Assembly (NCBI GenBank): GCA_028285185.1
Contig: JANQQD010000043.1
Span: forward strand, 1-55,432
Reading direction: 5' to 3'
DNA from: Anaerolineae bacterium
GTDB lineage: Bacteria; Pseudomonadota; Alphaproteobacteria; DSM-16000; Inquilinaceae
DNA length: 55,432 bases
Shown here one piece after another: positions 42,793 to 51,199 of this stretch. The position numbers and the translations under genes are program-made. Numbering within the stretch: the stretch's first letter is position 1; the number at the start of each line of letters is the position of its first letter. The notes beneath the pieces are model-generated. The model had not been told where the DNA came from. It worked only from the letters and a program-made list of their open reading frames with translations, and ran no database searches.

Positions 42793-44717
42793 CCGGAAAC
42801 CGGCTGACCTCCCTAGCGCCGCGGAACATGCTGCTGACCGGTCTCGGCCTCTGCCTGCTGGCCTTGGCCGGCTGCGGTGAGACCGAGACGCGCCTGCGCG
42901 TCGGCGCGAAGGACTTCACTGAATCCCTGATCCTCGGTGAGTTAATCGCCATCGTCGCGGAGAGCCGCGGGATTCCCGTCGATCGGGAGATCCCCTATGG
43001 CGGCACCTTCGACAATATCGAGGCCCTGAGACGCGGCGATATCGACGTCTACCCCGAATACAACGGAACGGGGCTGATCCTGCTGGGCCAGCCGCCGATC
43101 GCGGACGGCGACGCCTCGACGGCGCGGGTCAGCGAGCTCTATGAGCCGCTCGGCCTGATCTGGGGCGAACGGTTCGGGTTCCAGAATGACTATGCCATCC
43201 TGATGCTGCGCGACCGGGCCGAGGAAGCCGGGGTCCAGGCGATCAGCGATCTCGCCAATATGGATGGCTTCACCATCGGCATCGATGACGAGTTCCAACA
43301 ACGGCCGGTCGACGGGTATTCGCCGATGACGCGGCGGTACGGATTGAGCGGCGAGGTGGCGCTGGTCACCGACGACACGGCGACGGGCAAGGCGGATCTC
43401 TACAATGCCTTGCTGGCCGGTGAGGTCGACGTGATCGAAGGCTTCCTGACCGATGGGCAAATCGCGGAGTTCGACCTTCTGGTCCTTGAGGACGATCTCG
43501 GCTTCTTCCCCACCTATCAGCCCTCACCCCTCGTGCGGCGGGCGGCGGCCGAACGGTTCCCCGCTCTGATGCCGGCGCTGGAGGCGCTGGGCGGGGCGAT
43601 CACGACCGAGGCGATGCAGCAGCTGAACGCCGATGCCGAGCTGGACGGGCAGGATCCGGCCACGGTCGCGCGGCGCTTCCTTGCCGAGGCCGGCCTGATC
43701 GATGCCGATCAGCAGCAGCTTGTGGCGGAGTTGCTACCGGTTGCCGTGGGCGGGCTCGACGCGCCCAGCGGGCAGGCCGCAACCGCCCTGGCGGCCGTGC
43801 GCAGAACCTTCCGCGGGCGCGATGTCGACCTGATGCGCGTGGCCGACCCGATGGAAGCCCTGATTGACGGCAGCGCCCGCGTTGCCGTTGTCGGTGCCGC
43901 GGGGTTCTACCAGCTGGGAGACGACGTGTTCCCGGATCAGCGCACCGGCGCCGAAGCGGTCGGCGTGATCGGTTTCGACCTTGCCCATGTGATCGCCAAG
44001 ACGGAGGACGGACCGCGCAGGCTGGCGGACATCACCCGGCTCGGCGTCGGGGAACCGGACGGTGCGTCGGAACGAACGGCGGAGATGGTGCTGACGTCGC
44101 TTGGCCTCATGGACCAGGTCGAGCTGGTCTCGTTCGAGGCTGGCGACGGCGAGGCGCTGGCCGCACCGATCGGCGCCCTTGAGGCCGGCGAGGTCGATGC
44201 ACTGTTCCTGATGGCGGCGGAAGGTCACCCCGAGATCGCATCGCTGCTGTCGGAGGGAGATTTCGGGCTTCTGGGGATCCCCGAGTGGCAGCAGGGCAAC
44301 AGCCTAGTGCGCTTCCCCTTCCTGCGCCTGACGCGGATCCCGGAAGACACCTACGACGGCATGACGCGACCGGTCGACACGATCGGATTTCAGGTGGTTC
44401 TTGCGGGCCCCAGCGGCAGCGGCGGCGGCATCGGCACGGCCGGCCCCGGCGCGGCCGCGATCGGGGAGATCCGGCCGCTGGCCGACACATCCATCGTCGC
44501 GCTGAATGAGCATCTCGCGAGCGGGGAGACGCTGGACCCTACCGTCCCCTCGGCCGCCATCCTGCGGCCCCAGCCGCGGCCGACACCAAGTGCCATCAAC
44601 CCGTCGCCGGCGCGCTCGATCACCAACCTGATCGTGATCGTCGTGATGATCTATCTGATCTCGCTCTACGTCCGCCGCGGGCCGGCGCGGGAGAGAAAGA
44701 GGCTCAGCGGACGCTGA
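42789..44717 (+). CDS. Membrane-anchored lipoprotein with two tandem solute-binding domains
   Basis: 642 residues. A lipobox LAGC puts the acylated Cys at 29. Domain 1 (about 33-305) is an OpuAC/OsmF-type glycine-betaine/choline-binding domain: VGAKDFTESLILGELIAIVAE, YGGTFDNIEALRRGDIDVYPEYNGTGL. Domain 2 (about 315-560) looks like a TAXI/phosphonate-type binding fold: DLMRVADPMEALIDGSARVAVVG, ADITRLGVGEPDGASERTAEMVL, GALEAGEVDALFLMA. A Pro-rich stretch leads to a C-terminal membrane helix (about 612-628) and a basic end. The first domain is normally an ABC component, yet no ABC genes are here: the gene overlaps the BCCT gene (ATGA) instead. Confidence 0.8.
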   Translation: MTGNRLTSLAPRNMLLTGLGLCLLALAGCGETETRLRVGAKDFTESLILGELIAIVAESRGIPVDREIPYGGTFDNIEALRRGDIDVYPEYNGTGLILLGQPPIADGDASTARVSELYEPLGLIWGERFGFQNDYAILMLRDRAEEAGVQAISDLANMDGFTIGIDDEFQQRPVDGYSPMTRRYGLSGEVALVTDDTATGKADLYNALLAGEVDVIEGFLTDGQIAEFDLLVLEDDLGFFPTYQPSPLVRRAAAERFPALMPALEALGGAITTEAMQQLNADAELDGQDPATVARRFLAEAGLIDADQQQLVAELLPVAVGGLDAPSGQAATALAAVRRTFRGRDVDLMRVADPMEALIDGSARVAVVGAAGFYQLGDDVFPDQRTGAEAVGVIGFDLAHVIAKTEDGPRRLADITRLGVGEPDGASERTAEMVLTSLGLMDQVELVSFEAGDGEALAAPIGALEAGEVDALFLMAAEGHPEIASLLSEGDFGLLGIPEWQQGNSLVRFPFLRLTRIPEDTYDGMTRPVDTIGFQVVLAGPSGSGGGIGTAGPGAAAIGEIRPLADTSIVALNEHLASGETLDPTVPSAAILRPQPRPTPSAINPSPARSITNLIVIVVMIYLISLYVRRGPARERKRLSGR

Positions 44718-44767
44718 ACCAGAGGCTGCTTCGCCGCAAGGGCGCGCATTCACATCGGAGGTCATCG

Positions 44768-45226
44768 ATGTACCAGAAGATCCTCGCCGCCGTGGACGTG
44801 CAGCACATAAGTTCCTGGAGCATGGTGCTGCCCGCCGCGGTTCACGAGATGCGCGCCAGCCAGGGCAGCAAGCTCTATGTGATGTCGGTGGTGCCGGATA
44901 TCTTCGCCGGCGTCGACTGGCGCTATACGATCCGAGGCGAAACCGGAGGTTCGCAGGAATTGAACCAGGGCGCGATGCTTCAGCAGGCGGAAGCACGCCT
45001 GCGGGAGATCGTTGACGACAACGTTCCCCGCGACATCCCAGTCGAACTGATCGTCGAGCACGGATCGCCTTACCAGGCGGTGGTCGACATGGCGTCGGAA
45101 CTCGAAATCGACTTGATCGTCGTCGCCGCCCACCGGCCATCGCTGAAGGACTATCTGATCGGCCCGACGTCGGCACGGATCGTCCGCCACGCCGACTGTT
45201 CCGTGCAGGTGGTGCGCCACGACTGA
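44768..45226 (+). CDS. Universal stress protein, single UspA domain
   Basis: A 152-residue single-domain Usp: MYQKILAAVDVQ first strand and the C-terminal signature AAHRPSLKDYLIGPTSARIVRHADCSVQVVR. The ATP-binding motif G-2x-G-9x-G(S/T) is imperfect (the first glycine is Ala/His). It follows the binding-protein gene by 50 bases in the same direction, with GGAGG upstream of the ATG. The arrangement resembles TeaD next to the ectoine TRAP transporter TeaABC of Halomonas, where the Usp controls uptake. Confidence 0.88.
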   Translation: MYQKILAAVDVQHISSWSMVLPAAVHEMRASQGSKLYVMSVVPDIFAGVDWRYTIRGETGGSQELNQGAMLQQAEARLREIVDDNVPRDIPVELIVEHGSPYQAVVDMASELEIDLIVVAAHRPSLKDYLIGPTSARIVRHADCSVQVVRHD

Positions 45227-45268
45227 GCGGCTCAGTCGGCTGAATGTCGACTGGGGCGGATGGGCGCG

Positions 45269-45790
45269 CTACTCCAGTCCATCGCGATCCAGTGCGAGCG
45301 CAAGGTCGCCGATCTGGTGCTCGGCGAAGACGCCGATCCCGTGGCGCTGCAGCAGCGCGGTGACGACGCCGAGACCGGGCACGGTGCGGCCCTTGAACGA
45401 ACCGTCGTAGAGGAAGCTCGACCCGCAAGACGGACTGCCGTCGGTGAGCAACGCGAACCGGCACCCGTTGGCCTTCGCCGCCTGCAGAGCCGCTTCGGCG
45501 CCCGCCAGAAACGGATCCGTCACGTCGCCCCCGGTATCCTCAAAGACCTTGGCGCGGCCATCCAGCACATCCAGCCCGGACATTGCCCGCTCGACTTCAG
45601 CCGGCGGCCGCGGCGTCGGAAATCCCGCCATCACCTCGGGACAGACCGGAACAAGACGCCCTTCGGACTGCCACTGCGCCAGAAACGCGTTGTCCAGCTG
45701 CTTGCCGCGACCGTTGTAGCGGACCGGCCGGCCAAGCAGGCACGCGCTGATCAGGATCCTGTCCATCGCGCCGGCTTCCTTGCGGTCCAT
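45269..45790 (-). CDS. DUF523 family protein
   Basis: A 173-residue protein. The DUF523 pattern is clear: ILISACLLGRPVRYNGRGK near the start, LVPVCPEVMAGFPTPRPPAE in the middle and FALLTDGSPSCGSSFLYDG later. The conserved cysteines (in SACLLG, VCPE and PSCGS) suggest a thiol or metal site; the function is unknown. The ATG at 45788-45790 was preferred over one eight codons downstream because GGAGG stands six bases before it. Confidence 0.85.
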   Translation of the reverse strand: MDRKEAGAMDRILISACLLGRPVRYNGRGKQLDNAFLAQWQSEGRLVPVCPEVMAGFPTPRPPAEVERAMSGLDVLDGRAKVFEDTGGDVTDPFLAGAEAALQAAKANGCRFALLTDGSPSCGSSFLYDGSFKGRTVPGLGVVTALLQRHGIGVFAEHQIGDLALALDRDGLE

Positions 45791-45922
45791 TGACCGCCTC
45801 CGGCGGCTGCAGATATCGTTCGAAATCATCGCCTCCCTATGAAGCGGAAATGTAAGCGCCGAGGCTCCGGCAGATCGCCGGTGGTCTCCGCTGCCGTGCG
45901 TTTCCCAAGGCCGGTCTTCCGG

Positions 45923-47128
45923 ATGAGACGCAAGCAGCTCGGCACACCGGAGTTCGTCGCGCTCTTCTCGCTGATCACCGCGGTAACGGCGATCAGCATC
46001 GACGCCATGCTGCCTGCCCTGCGCGCGATTGGTGAAGCCTTCGATGTCGCCAATGCCAACGACACGCAGCTGGTGGTCACGCTGTTCTTCCTCGGCATGG
46101 TGTTCGGCGAGCTGGTGTTCGGCCCGCTGTCCGATGCGATAGGGCGCAAGCGCGCGCTCTTGATCGGGCTCTTGATCTATGGCGCCGGCACCGTGATCGC
46201 CATGACCGCACAGTCAATGACCATGATCCTGGCCGGCCGGATCATTCAGGGGATCGGTGCGTCCGGCCCCAAGATCGCGTCGCGCGCCCTGATCCGGGAC
46301 CGGTTCGAAGGCGACGCCATGGCCCGCATCATGTCGTTCATCTTCATGGTGTTCATTCTGGTTCCGATGGTCGCGCCCGCGCTGGGCCAGCTGGTGCTGA
46401 CGGTCGCAAGCTGGCGGGCGATCTTCTTGATGTACTTGCTTCTAGCGGTCTTCGTGGCGCTTTGGCTCGGCATCCGCCAGCCGGAGACCCTGCCGCCGGA
46501 GCGCCGCATCCGCTTTTCCCTCAGGACGATCCTGAGGAATGCCAGGTTGATCGTCGGTCACCGCCGGGTCATGGCCTATACGGTGGCCGTGGGGTTCGTC
46601 TTCGGCGCATTCCTGCTCTACCTCAGCACGGCGCAGGCGATCTTCTTCGACCTCTACGGCATAGGGGACGGGTTCCCACTCTACTTCGCCATCCTGGCCG
46701 CCGGCATCGGTGCTGCGTCCTTCGCCAATGGCCAGCTCGTCATGCGCTGGGGCATGCGCCGCCTGACGATCGCAGGGCTCGCGGGACTGATCCTGTTCGA
46801 CTGCGGGTTGTTGGCCGTGGGCCTTGTGTACGGCGGCGTACCGCCGTTTGCCGCCTTCATGGGCCTGTGCTTCCTGATGTTCTCTTGCGCCGGCATGCTG
46901 TTCGGCAATCTGAACGCCCTGGCGATGCAGTCGCTCGGCAACGTGGCTGGGATCGGGGCGTCGATGGTAGCCGCCGTGTCCAGCCTGGTTGCCGTCGTCC
47001 TGTCCGTGGCCATCGGCCGCTTCTATGACGAGACGATCCTTCCCATGGCCGTCGGCTTCGTCTTTTCCGGATGCGCGGCCCTCGCTTTGGTCCTGGCCGC
47101 AAGAACCGGCCGCGTCGATCAGATCTGA
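45923..47128 (+). CDS. MFS multidrug exporter, Bcr/CflA type
   Basis: Drug/proton antiporter with 12 predicted helices, 401 residues from this start. The first loop shows the family motif SIDAMLPALRAIGEAFDV, the MFS motif A GPLSDAIGRKRALLIGLLIY, and RIIQGIGASGPKIASRALIRDRF (motif with conserved GxxGA). The start is uncertain: an ATG at 45839 would add a 28-residue Arg-rich tail, and neither start has a convincing ribosome site. Divergent from the DUF523 gene. Confidence 0.87.
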   Translation: MRRKQLGTPEFVALFSLITAVTAISIDAMLPALRAIGEAFDVANANDTQLVVTLFFLGMVFGELVFGPLSDAIGRKRALLIGLLIYGAGTVIAMTAQSMTMILAGRIIQGIGASGPKIASRALIRDRFEGDAMARIMSFIFMVFILVPMVAPALGQLVLTVASWRAIFLMYLLLAVFVALWLGIRQPETLPPERRIRFSLRTILRNARLIVGHRRVMAYTVAVGFVFGAFLLYLSTAQAIFFDLYGIGDGFPLYFAILAAGIGAASFANGQLVMRWGMRRLTIAGLAGLILFDCGLLAVGLVYGGVPPFAAFMGLCFLMFSCAGMLFGNLNALAMQSLGNVAGIGASMVAAVSSLVAVVLSVAIGRFYDETILPMAVGFVFSGCAALALVLAARTGRVDQI

Positions 47129-47138
47129 GCGCAGCCGG

Positions 47139-48077
47139 TCAATCGGCCGCCTCGGCCCGAACTTCGGCGATGGCACGATCCCATTCCGGCGCACTGCCGA
47201 AGCGAGCGACCAGGAAGTCGACAAGCGCCCGCACCTTCGGCGTCAAATGGCGGTTGTGGGGATAGATGGCATAGATGCCGCCGAAATCGTCGATCACATT
47301 GGGGAAGACGTTGACCAGCCGGCCGTCCGCGATCTCCCGGCCGACCAGGAAGGTGGGAAGCAGCGTGATGCCCAGGCCCTCAACGGCCGCAGCCTTCAGC
47401 GCATCACCGCTGTTGACCGAGAACGTGCCCTTGACCTGGACGTGATACCGCTGCCCGGTGCCGTCGGACAGCGACCAGAGATCAGACCGTTCGGCATAGG
47501 TGTAGATCAGGCAGGTGTGCTGCGTCAGGTCCGCCACGGCCCGGGGGCGCCCGTGGCGGGCGAGATAGCCAGGCGCGGCGCAGACGATGCGCCGGGCCGG
47601 CGCCAGTTTTCGGGCGATCAGGCTGGAATCCCTGAGGCGCGTGATCCGGATGGCGACGTCGTAGCCTTCTTCGACCACATCGACGAAACGATCGTTCAGC
47701 GCCAGATCGACCGACAGCTCCGGATACCGATCCAGAAACTCGGGCATCGCCGGCGAGAGATGGAGGTGCCCGAACGACATCGGCGCATTGACCCTCAGCC
47801 GCCCGCGGGGTGCCGCGTGCAGGCGGGTGACGATCAGCTCTGCCTCTTCCACCTCCGAAGCAATGCGCGCACACCGCTCATAGAGCGCAGCACCCACTTC
47901 GGTCGGGCTGATGCGACGGGTCGTACGGTTCAAGAGCCGCGCGCCAAGCCGGTCTTCCAGCGCGGACACCTGTTTGCTGACGGCCGACTTCGACAGGCCC
48001 ATGCGGCGTGCGGCTTCAGAGAAGCTGTTCGCCTCCACTACCCGCGCAAACACCAGCATCGCGTTCAATGTGTCCAT
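47139..48077 (-). CDS. LysR family transcriptional regulator
   Basis: 312 residues. The N-terminal winged helix-turn-helix reads FARVVEANSFSEAARRMGLSKSAVSKQVSALEDRLGARLLNRTTRRISPTEVG in pieces, followed by the linker helix and the two-lobe effector domain (RLRVNAPMSFGHLHLSPAMPEFLDRYPELSVDLAL, and GDALKAAAVEGLGITLLPTFLV). It resembles the DhcR/AaeR/PecT-like group. It is divergent from wrbA with a 178-base gap carrying a LysR-type dyad, so wrbA and the following gene are its likely targets. Confidence 0.92.
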   Translation of the reverse strand: MDTLNAMLVFARVVEANSFSEAARRMGLSKSAVSKQVSALEDRLGARLLNRTTRRISPTEVGAALYERCARIASEVEEAELIVTRLHAAPRGRLRVNAPMSFGHLHLSPAMPEFLDRYPELSVDLALNDRFVDVVEEGYDVAIRITRLRDSSLIARKLAPARRIVCAAPGYLARHGRPRAVADLTQHTCLIYTYAERSDLWSLSDGTGQRYHVQVKGTFSVNSGDALKAAAVEGLGITLLPTFLVGREIADGRLVNVFPNVIDDFGGIYAIYPHNRHLTPKVRALVDFLVARFGSAPEWDRAIAEVRAEAAD

Positions 48078-48136
48078 GCGCGCTGCTCACCTGTTTCGTT
48101 GCGCGGCGGCCGCCCACGTACCGTCGCAGCCGGCCG

Positions 48137-48158
48137 ATTGTTGCCAGGCGAAAACAAT
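48137..48158. promoter_or_regulatory. Candidate LysR-type operator between lysR and wrbA
   Basis: ATTGTT-N10-AACAAT is a perfect 6-bp inverted repeat with LysR-like spacing, overlapped by a second dyad AACAA-TG-TTGTT (48153-48164). Located about 60 bases upstream of the LysR start and about 95 upstream of wrbA. Confidence 0.45.
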
Positions 48159-48255
48159 GTTGTTCCGGTAGACCCGATTAGCAACGGACCCAGGCGCCCC
48201 ATATCACCCCCGAAGGCAAAAAAGTTCCGTCGGCAACCATCGGAGGGTTGAGGTC

Positions 48256-48855
48256 ATGGCAAAGGTTCTCGTGCTCTATTACAGCTCGTACGGTCACGTT
48301 GAGACGATGGCCGGGGCGGTCGCAGCCGGCGCACGCGAGGCGGGTGCCGAGGTAACGGTCAAGCGTGTGCCCGAACTGGTGCCGGAAGAGGCCGCGCGCA
48401 ACGCCGGCATCAAGCTGGAACAGGATGCGCCGATCGCCGCACCTGGAGAGCTCGCCGACTACGAGGCGATCATCTTCGGCACGCCCACCCGCTTCGGCAA
48501 CATGGCGGCCCAGATGCGCAACTTCCTCGATCAGACCGGCGGCCTGTGGTTCAGCGGCGCCCTGATCGGCAAGGTCGGCAGCGTTTTCGTCTCCACCGCG
48601 ACCCAGCACGGTGGGCAGGAGACCACGCTCACTTCTTTCCACACCACGCTGCTGCACCACGGCATGGTTGTGGTGGGCCTTCCCTATTCCGCGAAGGGGC
48701 AGATGAGCCTGGACGAGATCACCGGCGGCTCGCCCTACGGCGCCACGACCATCGCCGGCGGCGACGGATCGCGCCAGCCGAGCGAGAACGAGCTGGAGCT
48801 GGCGCGCTTCCAGGGCCGGCACGTGGCCCAGATCGCCGCCAAGCTTGCTGGCTGA
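48256..48855 (+). CDS. wrbA: NAD(P)H:quinone oxidoreductase, WrbA type
   Basis: FMN-dependent flavodoxin-like enzyme reducing quinones by two electrons, 199 residues, standard length. Visible: the FMN phosphate loop [12 protein letters not shown] (9-20), [24 protein letters not shown] (about 75-98), the [10 protein letters not shown] loop, and the C-terminal [24 protein letters not shown] stretch. GGAGG lies upstream of the ATG. First gene of a two-gene unit with the hydroquinone reductase. Confidence 0.95.
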   Translation: MAKVLVLYYSSYGHVETMAGAVAAGAREAGAEVTVKRVPELVPEEAARNAGIKLEQDAPIAAPGELADYEAIIFGTPTRFGNMAAQMRNFLDQTGGLWFSGALIGKVGSVFVSTATQHGGQETTLTSFHTTLLHHGMVVVGLPYSAKGQMSLDEITGGSPYGATTIAGGDGSRQPSENELELARFQGRHVAQIAAKLAG

Positions 48856-48878
48856 CCCGGCCCTAAGGAGAACAGGAC

Positions 48879-49838
48879 ATGGGGCTTCTGATCGACGGTG
48901 TCTGGCACGATCAGTGGTACGACACTGCCAAGTCCGGCGGCCGCTTCGTGCGCCAGCAGAGCCGGTTCCGCAACGCGGTGACGGCGGACGGCAGTTCCGG
49001 CTTCCCGGCCGAAGCGGGCCGCTACCACCTGTACGTCTCGCTCGCTTGCCCCTGGGCGCATCGGACGCTGATCTTCCGGGCGCTCAAGGGCCTGGAGCCG
49101 ATGATCGGCGTCACGGTCGTCGACCCGTTCATGGGTGCGCAGGGATGGAGCTTCGGCGACACGCCCGACCCGGTGAACGGCGCAGAGTATCTGCATCAAG
49201 TCTACGCCAAGGCCGATCCGCAGTACTCCGGCCGAGTCACGGTACCGGTGCTGTGGGATAAGCATCAGGGCACGATCGTGAACAATGAAAGTGCCGAGAT
49301 CATCCGCATGTTCAACAGCGCGTTCGACGGCATCGGCGCGCGGGCCGGCGTGGACTTCTATCCGGAGGCGCTACAGCCTGAGATCGACCGCATCAACGCG
49401 TTCGTCTACGACAACGTCAACAACGGGGTATATCGTTGCGGGTTCGCAACAACACAGGAAGCGTATGAAGAGGCGTTTGCCGCCCTGTTTTCGGCACTGG
49501 ATGAGCTGGAAGCGCGGCTGTCACGGCAGCGCTATCTGGTCGGCGACCGGCTGACTGAGGCGGACTGGCGCCTGTTCACCACGCTGGTGCGGTTCGACCC
49601 TGTCTATGTCGGGCACTTCAAGTGCAACCTGCGGCGCCTGGTGGACTACCCCAACCTGTGGAACTACCTGCTGGAGCTCTATCAGGTGCCCGGTGTGGCG
49701 GAGACGGTGAACCTCACGCATATCAAGCGGCACTATTACGAGAGCCACACCAGCATCAACCCGACGCGTGTCGTGCCGAAGGGTCCCGACATCGACTACA
49801 CAGCGCCCCACAACAGGGAACGGTTGGCTGCGGCGTGA
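48879..49838 (+). CDS. Glutathionyl-hydroquinone reductase (Xi-class glutathione transferase, YqjG type)
   Basis: Reduces glutathionyl-hydroquinones with glutathione, 319 residues. The thioredoxin-fold active site is LACPWAHRT with Cys57, and the upstream conserved loop GRFVRQQSRFRNAV is present. The helical domain shows QPEIDRINAFVYDNVNNGVYRCGFATTQEAYE and GDRLTEADWRLFTTLVRFDPVYVGHFKCN, both characteristic of the class. It starts 23 bases after wrbA, an association that makes metabolic sense because WrbA generates hydroquinones. Confidence 0.93.
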   Translation: MGLLIDGVWHDQWYDTAKSGGRFVRQQSRFRNAVTADGSSGFPAEAGRYHLYVSLACPWAHRTLIFRALKGLEPMIGVTVVDPFMGAQGWSFGDTPDPVNGAEYLHQVYAKADPQYSGRVTVPVLWDKHQGTIVNNESAEIIRMFNSAFDGIGARAGVDFYPEALQPEIDRINAFVYDNVNNGVYRCGFATTQEAYEEAFAALFSALDELEARLSRQRYLVGDRLTEADWRLFTTLVRFDPVYVGHFKCNLRRLVDYPNLWNYLLELYQVPGVAETVNLTHIKRHYYESHTSINPTRVVPKGPDIDYTAPHNRERLAAA

Positions 49839-49849
49839 ACGGCTAGCCG

Positions 49850-51199
49850 CTACTGAGCGCCCCCGGCGGGCGCCACGGGGCCGAGCAGCGTCGCCAACAG
49901 GCTTCGCCGGTCGACAGTGATGATCACCGTTGCCGTGGTCCCGGGCAGAGGGTCCGTAGAAGGCTCGCCCGTCGGATCGTCCAGCCGGATGATGGCGTGG
50001 TGGACGGACTGCCCAGTGCCCACGTCGATTTCCGGATCACCGGCGACGGTCTCGACTGCGCCGGAGAACACGGCCTGAGATGCGGATGTCTGCCCGATCG
50101 GCTGGATCGTCACCCGCTGATCGGGCGCCACCTGCGACGCCTGCTCGGGCGTCAGCGATGCCTCTATCGCCACACCGCCGTCGCGCGGCAGAATCTCCGC
50201 CAGCACTTGGCCCGGCTGTACCGCCTGGTTGACGCCGCCGATAGCCAGGCGGCCAACGACGCCATCGACCGGCGATGTCAGGACGACGCCATCCCGGCGC
50301 CGCTCAGCCCGCGCCAGCCGGGCCTCCACTGCCGAAAGCTCGGCTGCCGCGGCTGCCGCCTGTTGCAGTGCCTGGCGCGCCAGCTCCGCATCCAGGGCCT
50401 GCAGTTCGCCGATCGTCCGGTCGATAGCCGACTCCGCAACGATAATCTCGTTCTCCAGGACGGAGATGGCGTCCGCGATCTGCTGGACCTCGCGGCGCCG
50501 CAACAGGACGTCCAGCGGCGACCGTGCCCCCGCTTCGGCCTCGGCCGCAGCCTGTGCGGCTTCCTGCTGCAGAAGCGGCAATTCGCGGGTCAACGCGGTC
50601 AGACGATCGCGGGACAGCTCCAGCTCCGCCCCCAGTTCGTCCGCGCGCGTCTGCAGCACCAATGCCTGGCTGTCCCTGCTCTCGACCTCCGCGAGATAGA
50701 GTTGCCGCTGGACGGCGCTCAATGCTTCGTCCTCCACACCGTCGGACGTGAAATCCGGCTCCCGCCCCTCTGCGAGGGCCCGCATCCGTTCGACCGTGAA
50801 CGCCAGTTCGGTGCGTCTGCCCTCCAGGGCGTCGATCTCCGCCGGATCTTCGTTGGCGACCAGCCGCATCAACGGGTCGCCGGCGTCGATCGGCCGGCCC
50901 TCCGCCGTCATCACCTCGGCCACCGTCCCGCCGTCGGCATCCTGCACAATGCGCGGCGCATCGATCGCCACCACCCGCGCCGCGGCACGGATGACCTGAT
51001 CGACCGGCGCAAGGGCCGCCCAAGCAACTGTCAGGATCACCAACCCGGCAAGCATGGCGAGCCCGATCGGCAAGGCAGACGGTGCCGGACGTTCCTCAAG
51101 ATGGATCGACTGCACCATCTGCCGCGTCTGCGGCCGCAGCGGTGCATCCAGTTCGCCGGCACGATGGGGAACAAGGTCGGTCGTCACGGGCTCCCTCAC
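49850..51199 (-). CDS. Type I secretion membrane fusion protein (HlyD family)
   Basis: Periplasmic adaptor joining an inner-membrane ABC exporter to an outer-membrane channel, 449 residues. One N-terminal helix (about 43-66), the half-motifs of the lipoyl domain (APRIVQDADGGTVAEVMTAEGRPIDAGDPLMRL and DGVVLTSPVDGVVGRLAIGGVNQAVQPGQVLAEILP in pieces), and a long coiled-coil hairpin between them (about 125-310). The end lacks no family part. It starts with GTG overlapping the stop of the ABC gene (GTGA), the last gene of the operon. Confidence 0.9.
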   Translation of the reverse strand: MREPVTTDLVPHRAGELDAPLRPQTRQMVQSIHLEERPAPSALPIGLAMLAGLVILTVAWAALAPVDQVIRAAARVVAIDAPRIVQDADGGTVAEVMTAEGRPIDAGDPLMRLVANEDPAEIDALEGRRTELAFTVERMRALAEGREPDFTSDGVEDEALSAVQRQLYLAEVESRDSQALVLQTRADELGAELELSRDRLTALTRELPLLQQEAAQAAAEAEAGARSPLDVLLRRREVQQIADAISVLENEIIVAESAIDRTIGELQALDAELARQALQQAAAAAAELSAVEARLARAERRRDGVVLTSPVDGVVGRLAIGGVNQAVQPGQVLAEILPRDGGVAIEASLTPEQASQVAPDQRVTIQPIGQTSASQAVFSGAVETVAGDPEIDVGTGQSVHHAIIRLDDPTGEPSTDPLPGTTATVIITVDRRSLLATLLGPVAPAGGAQ

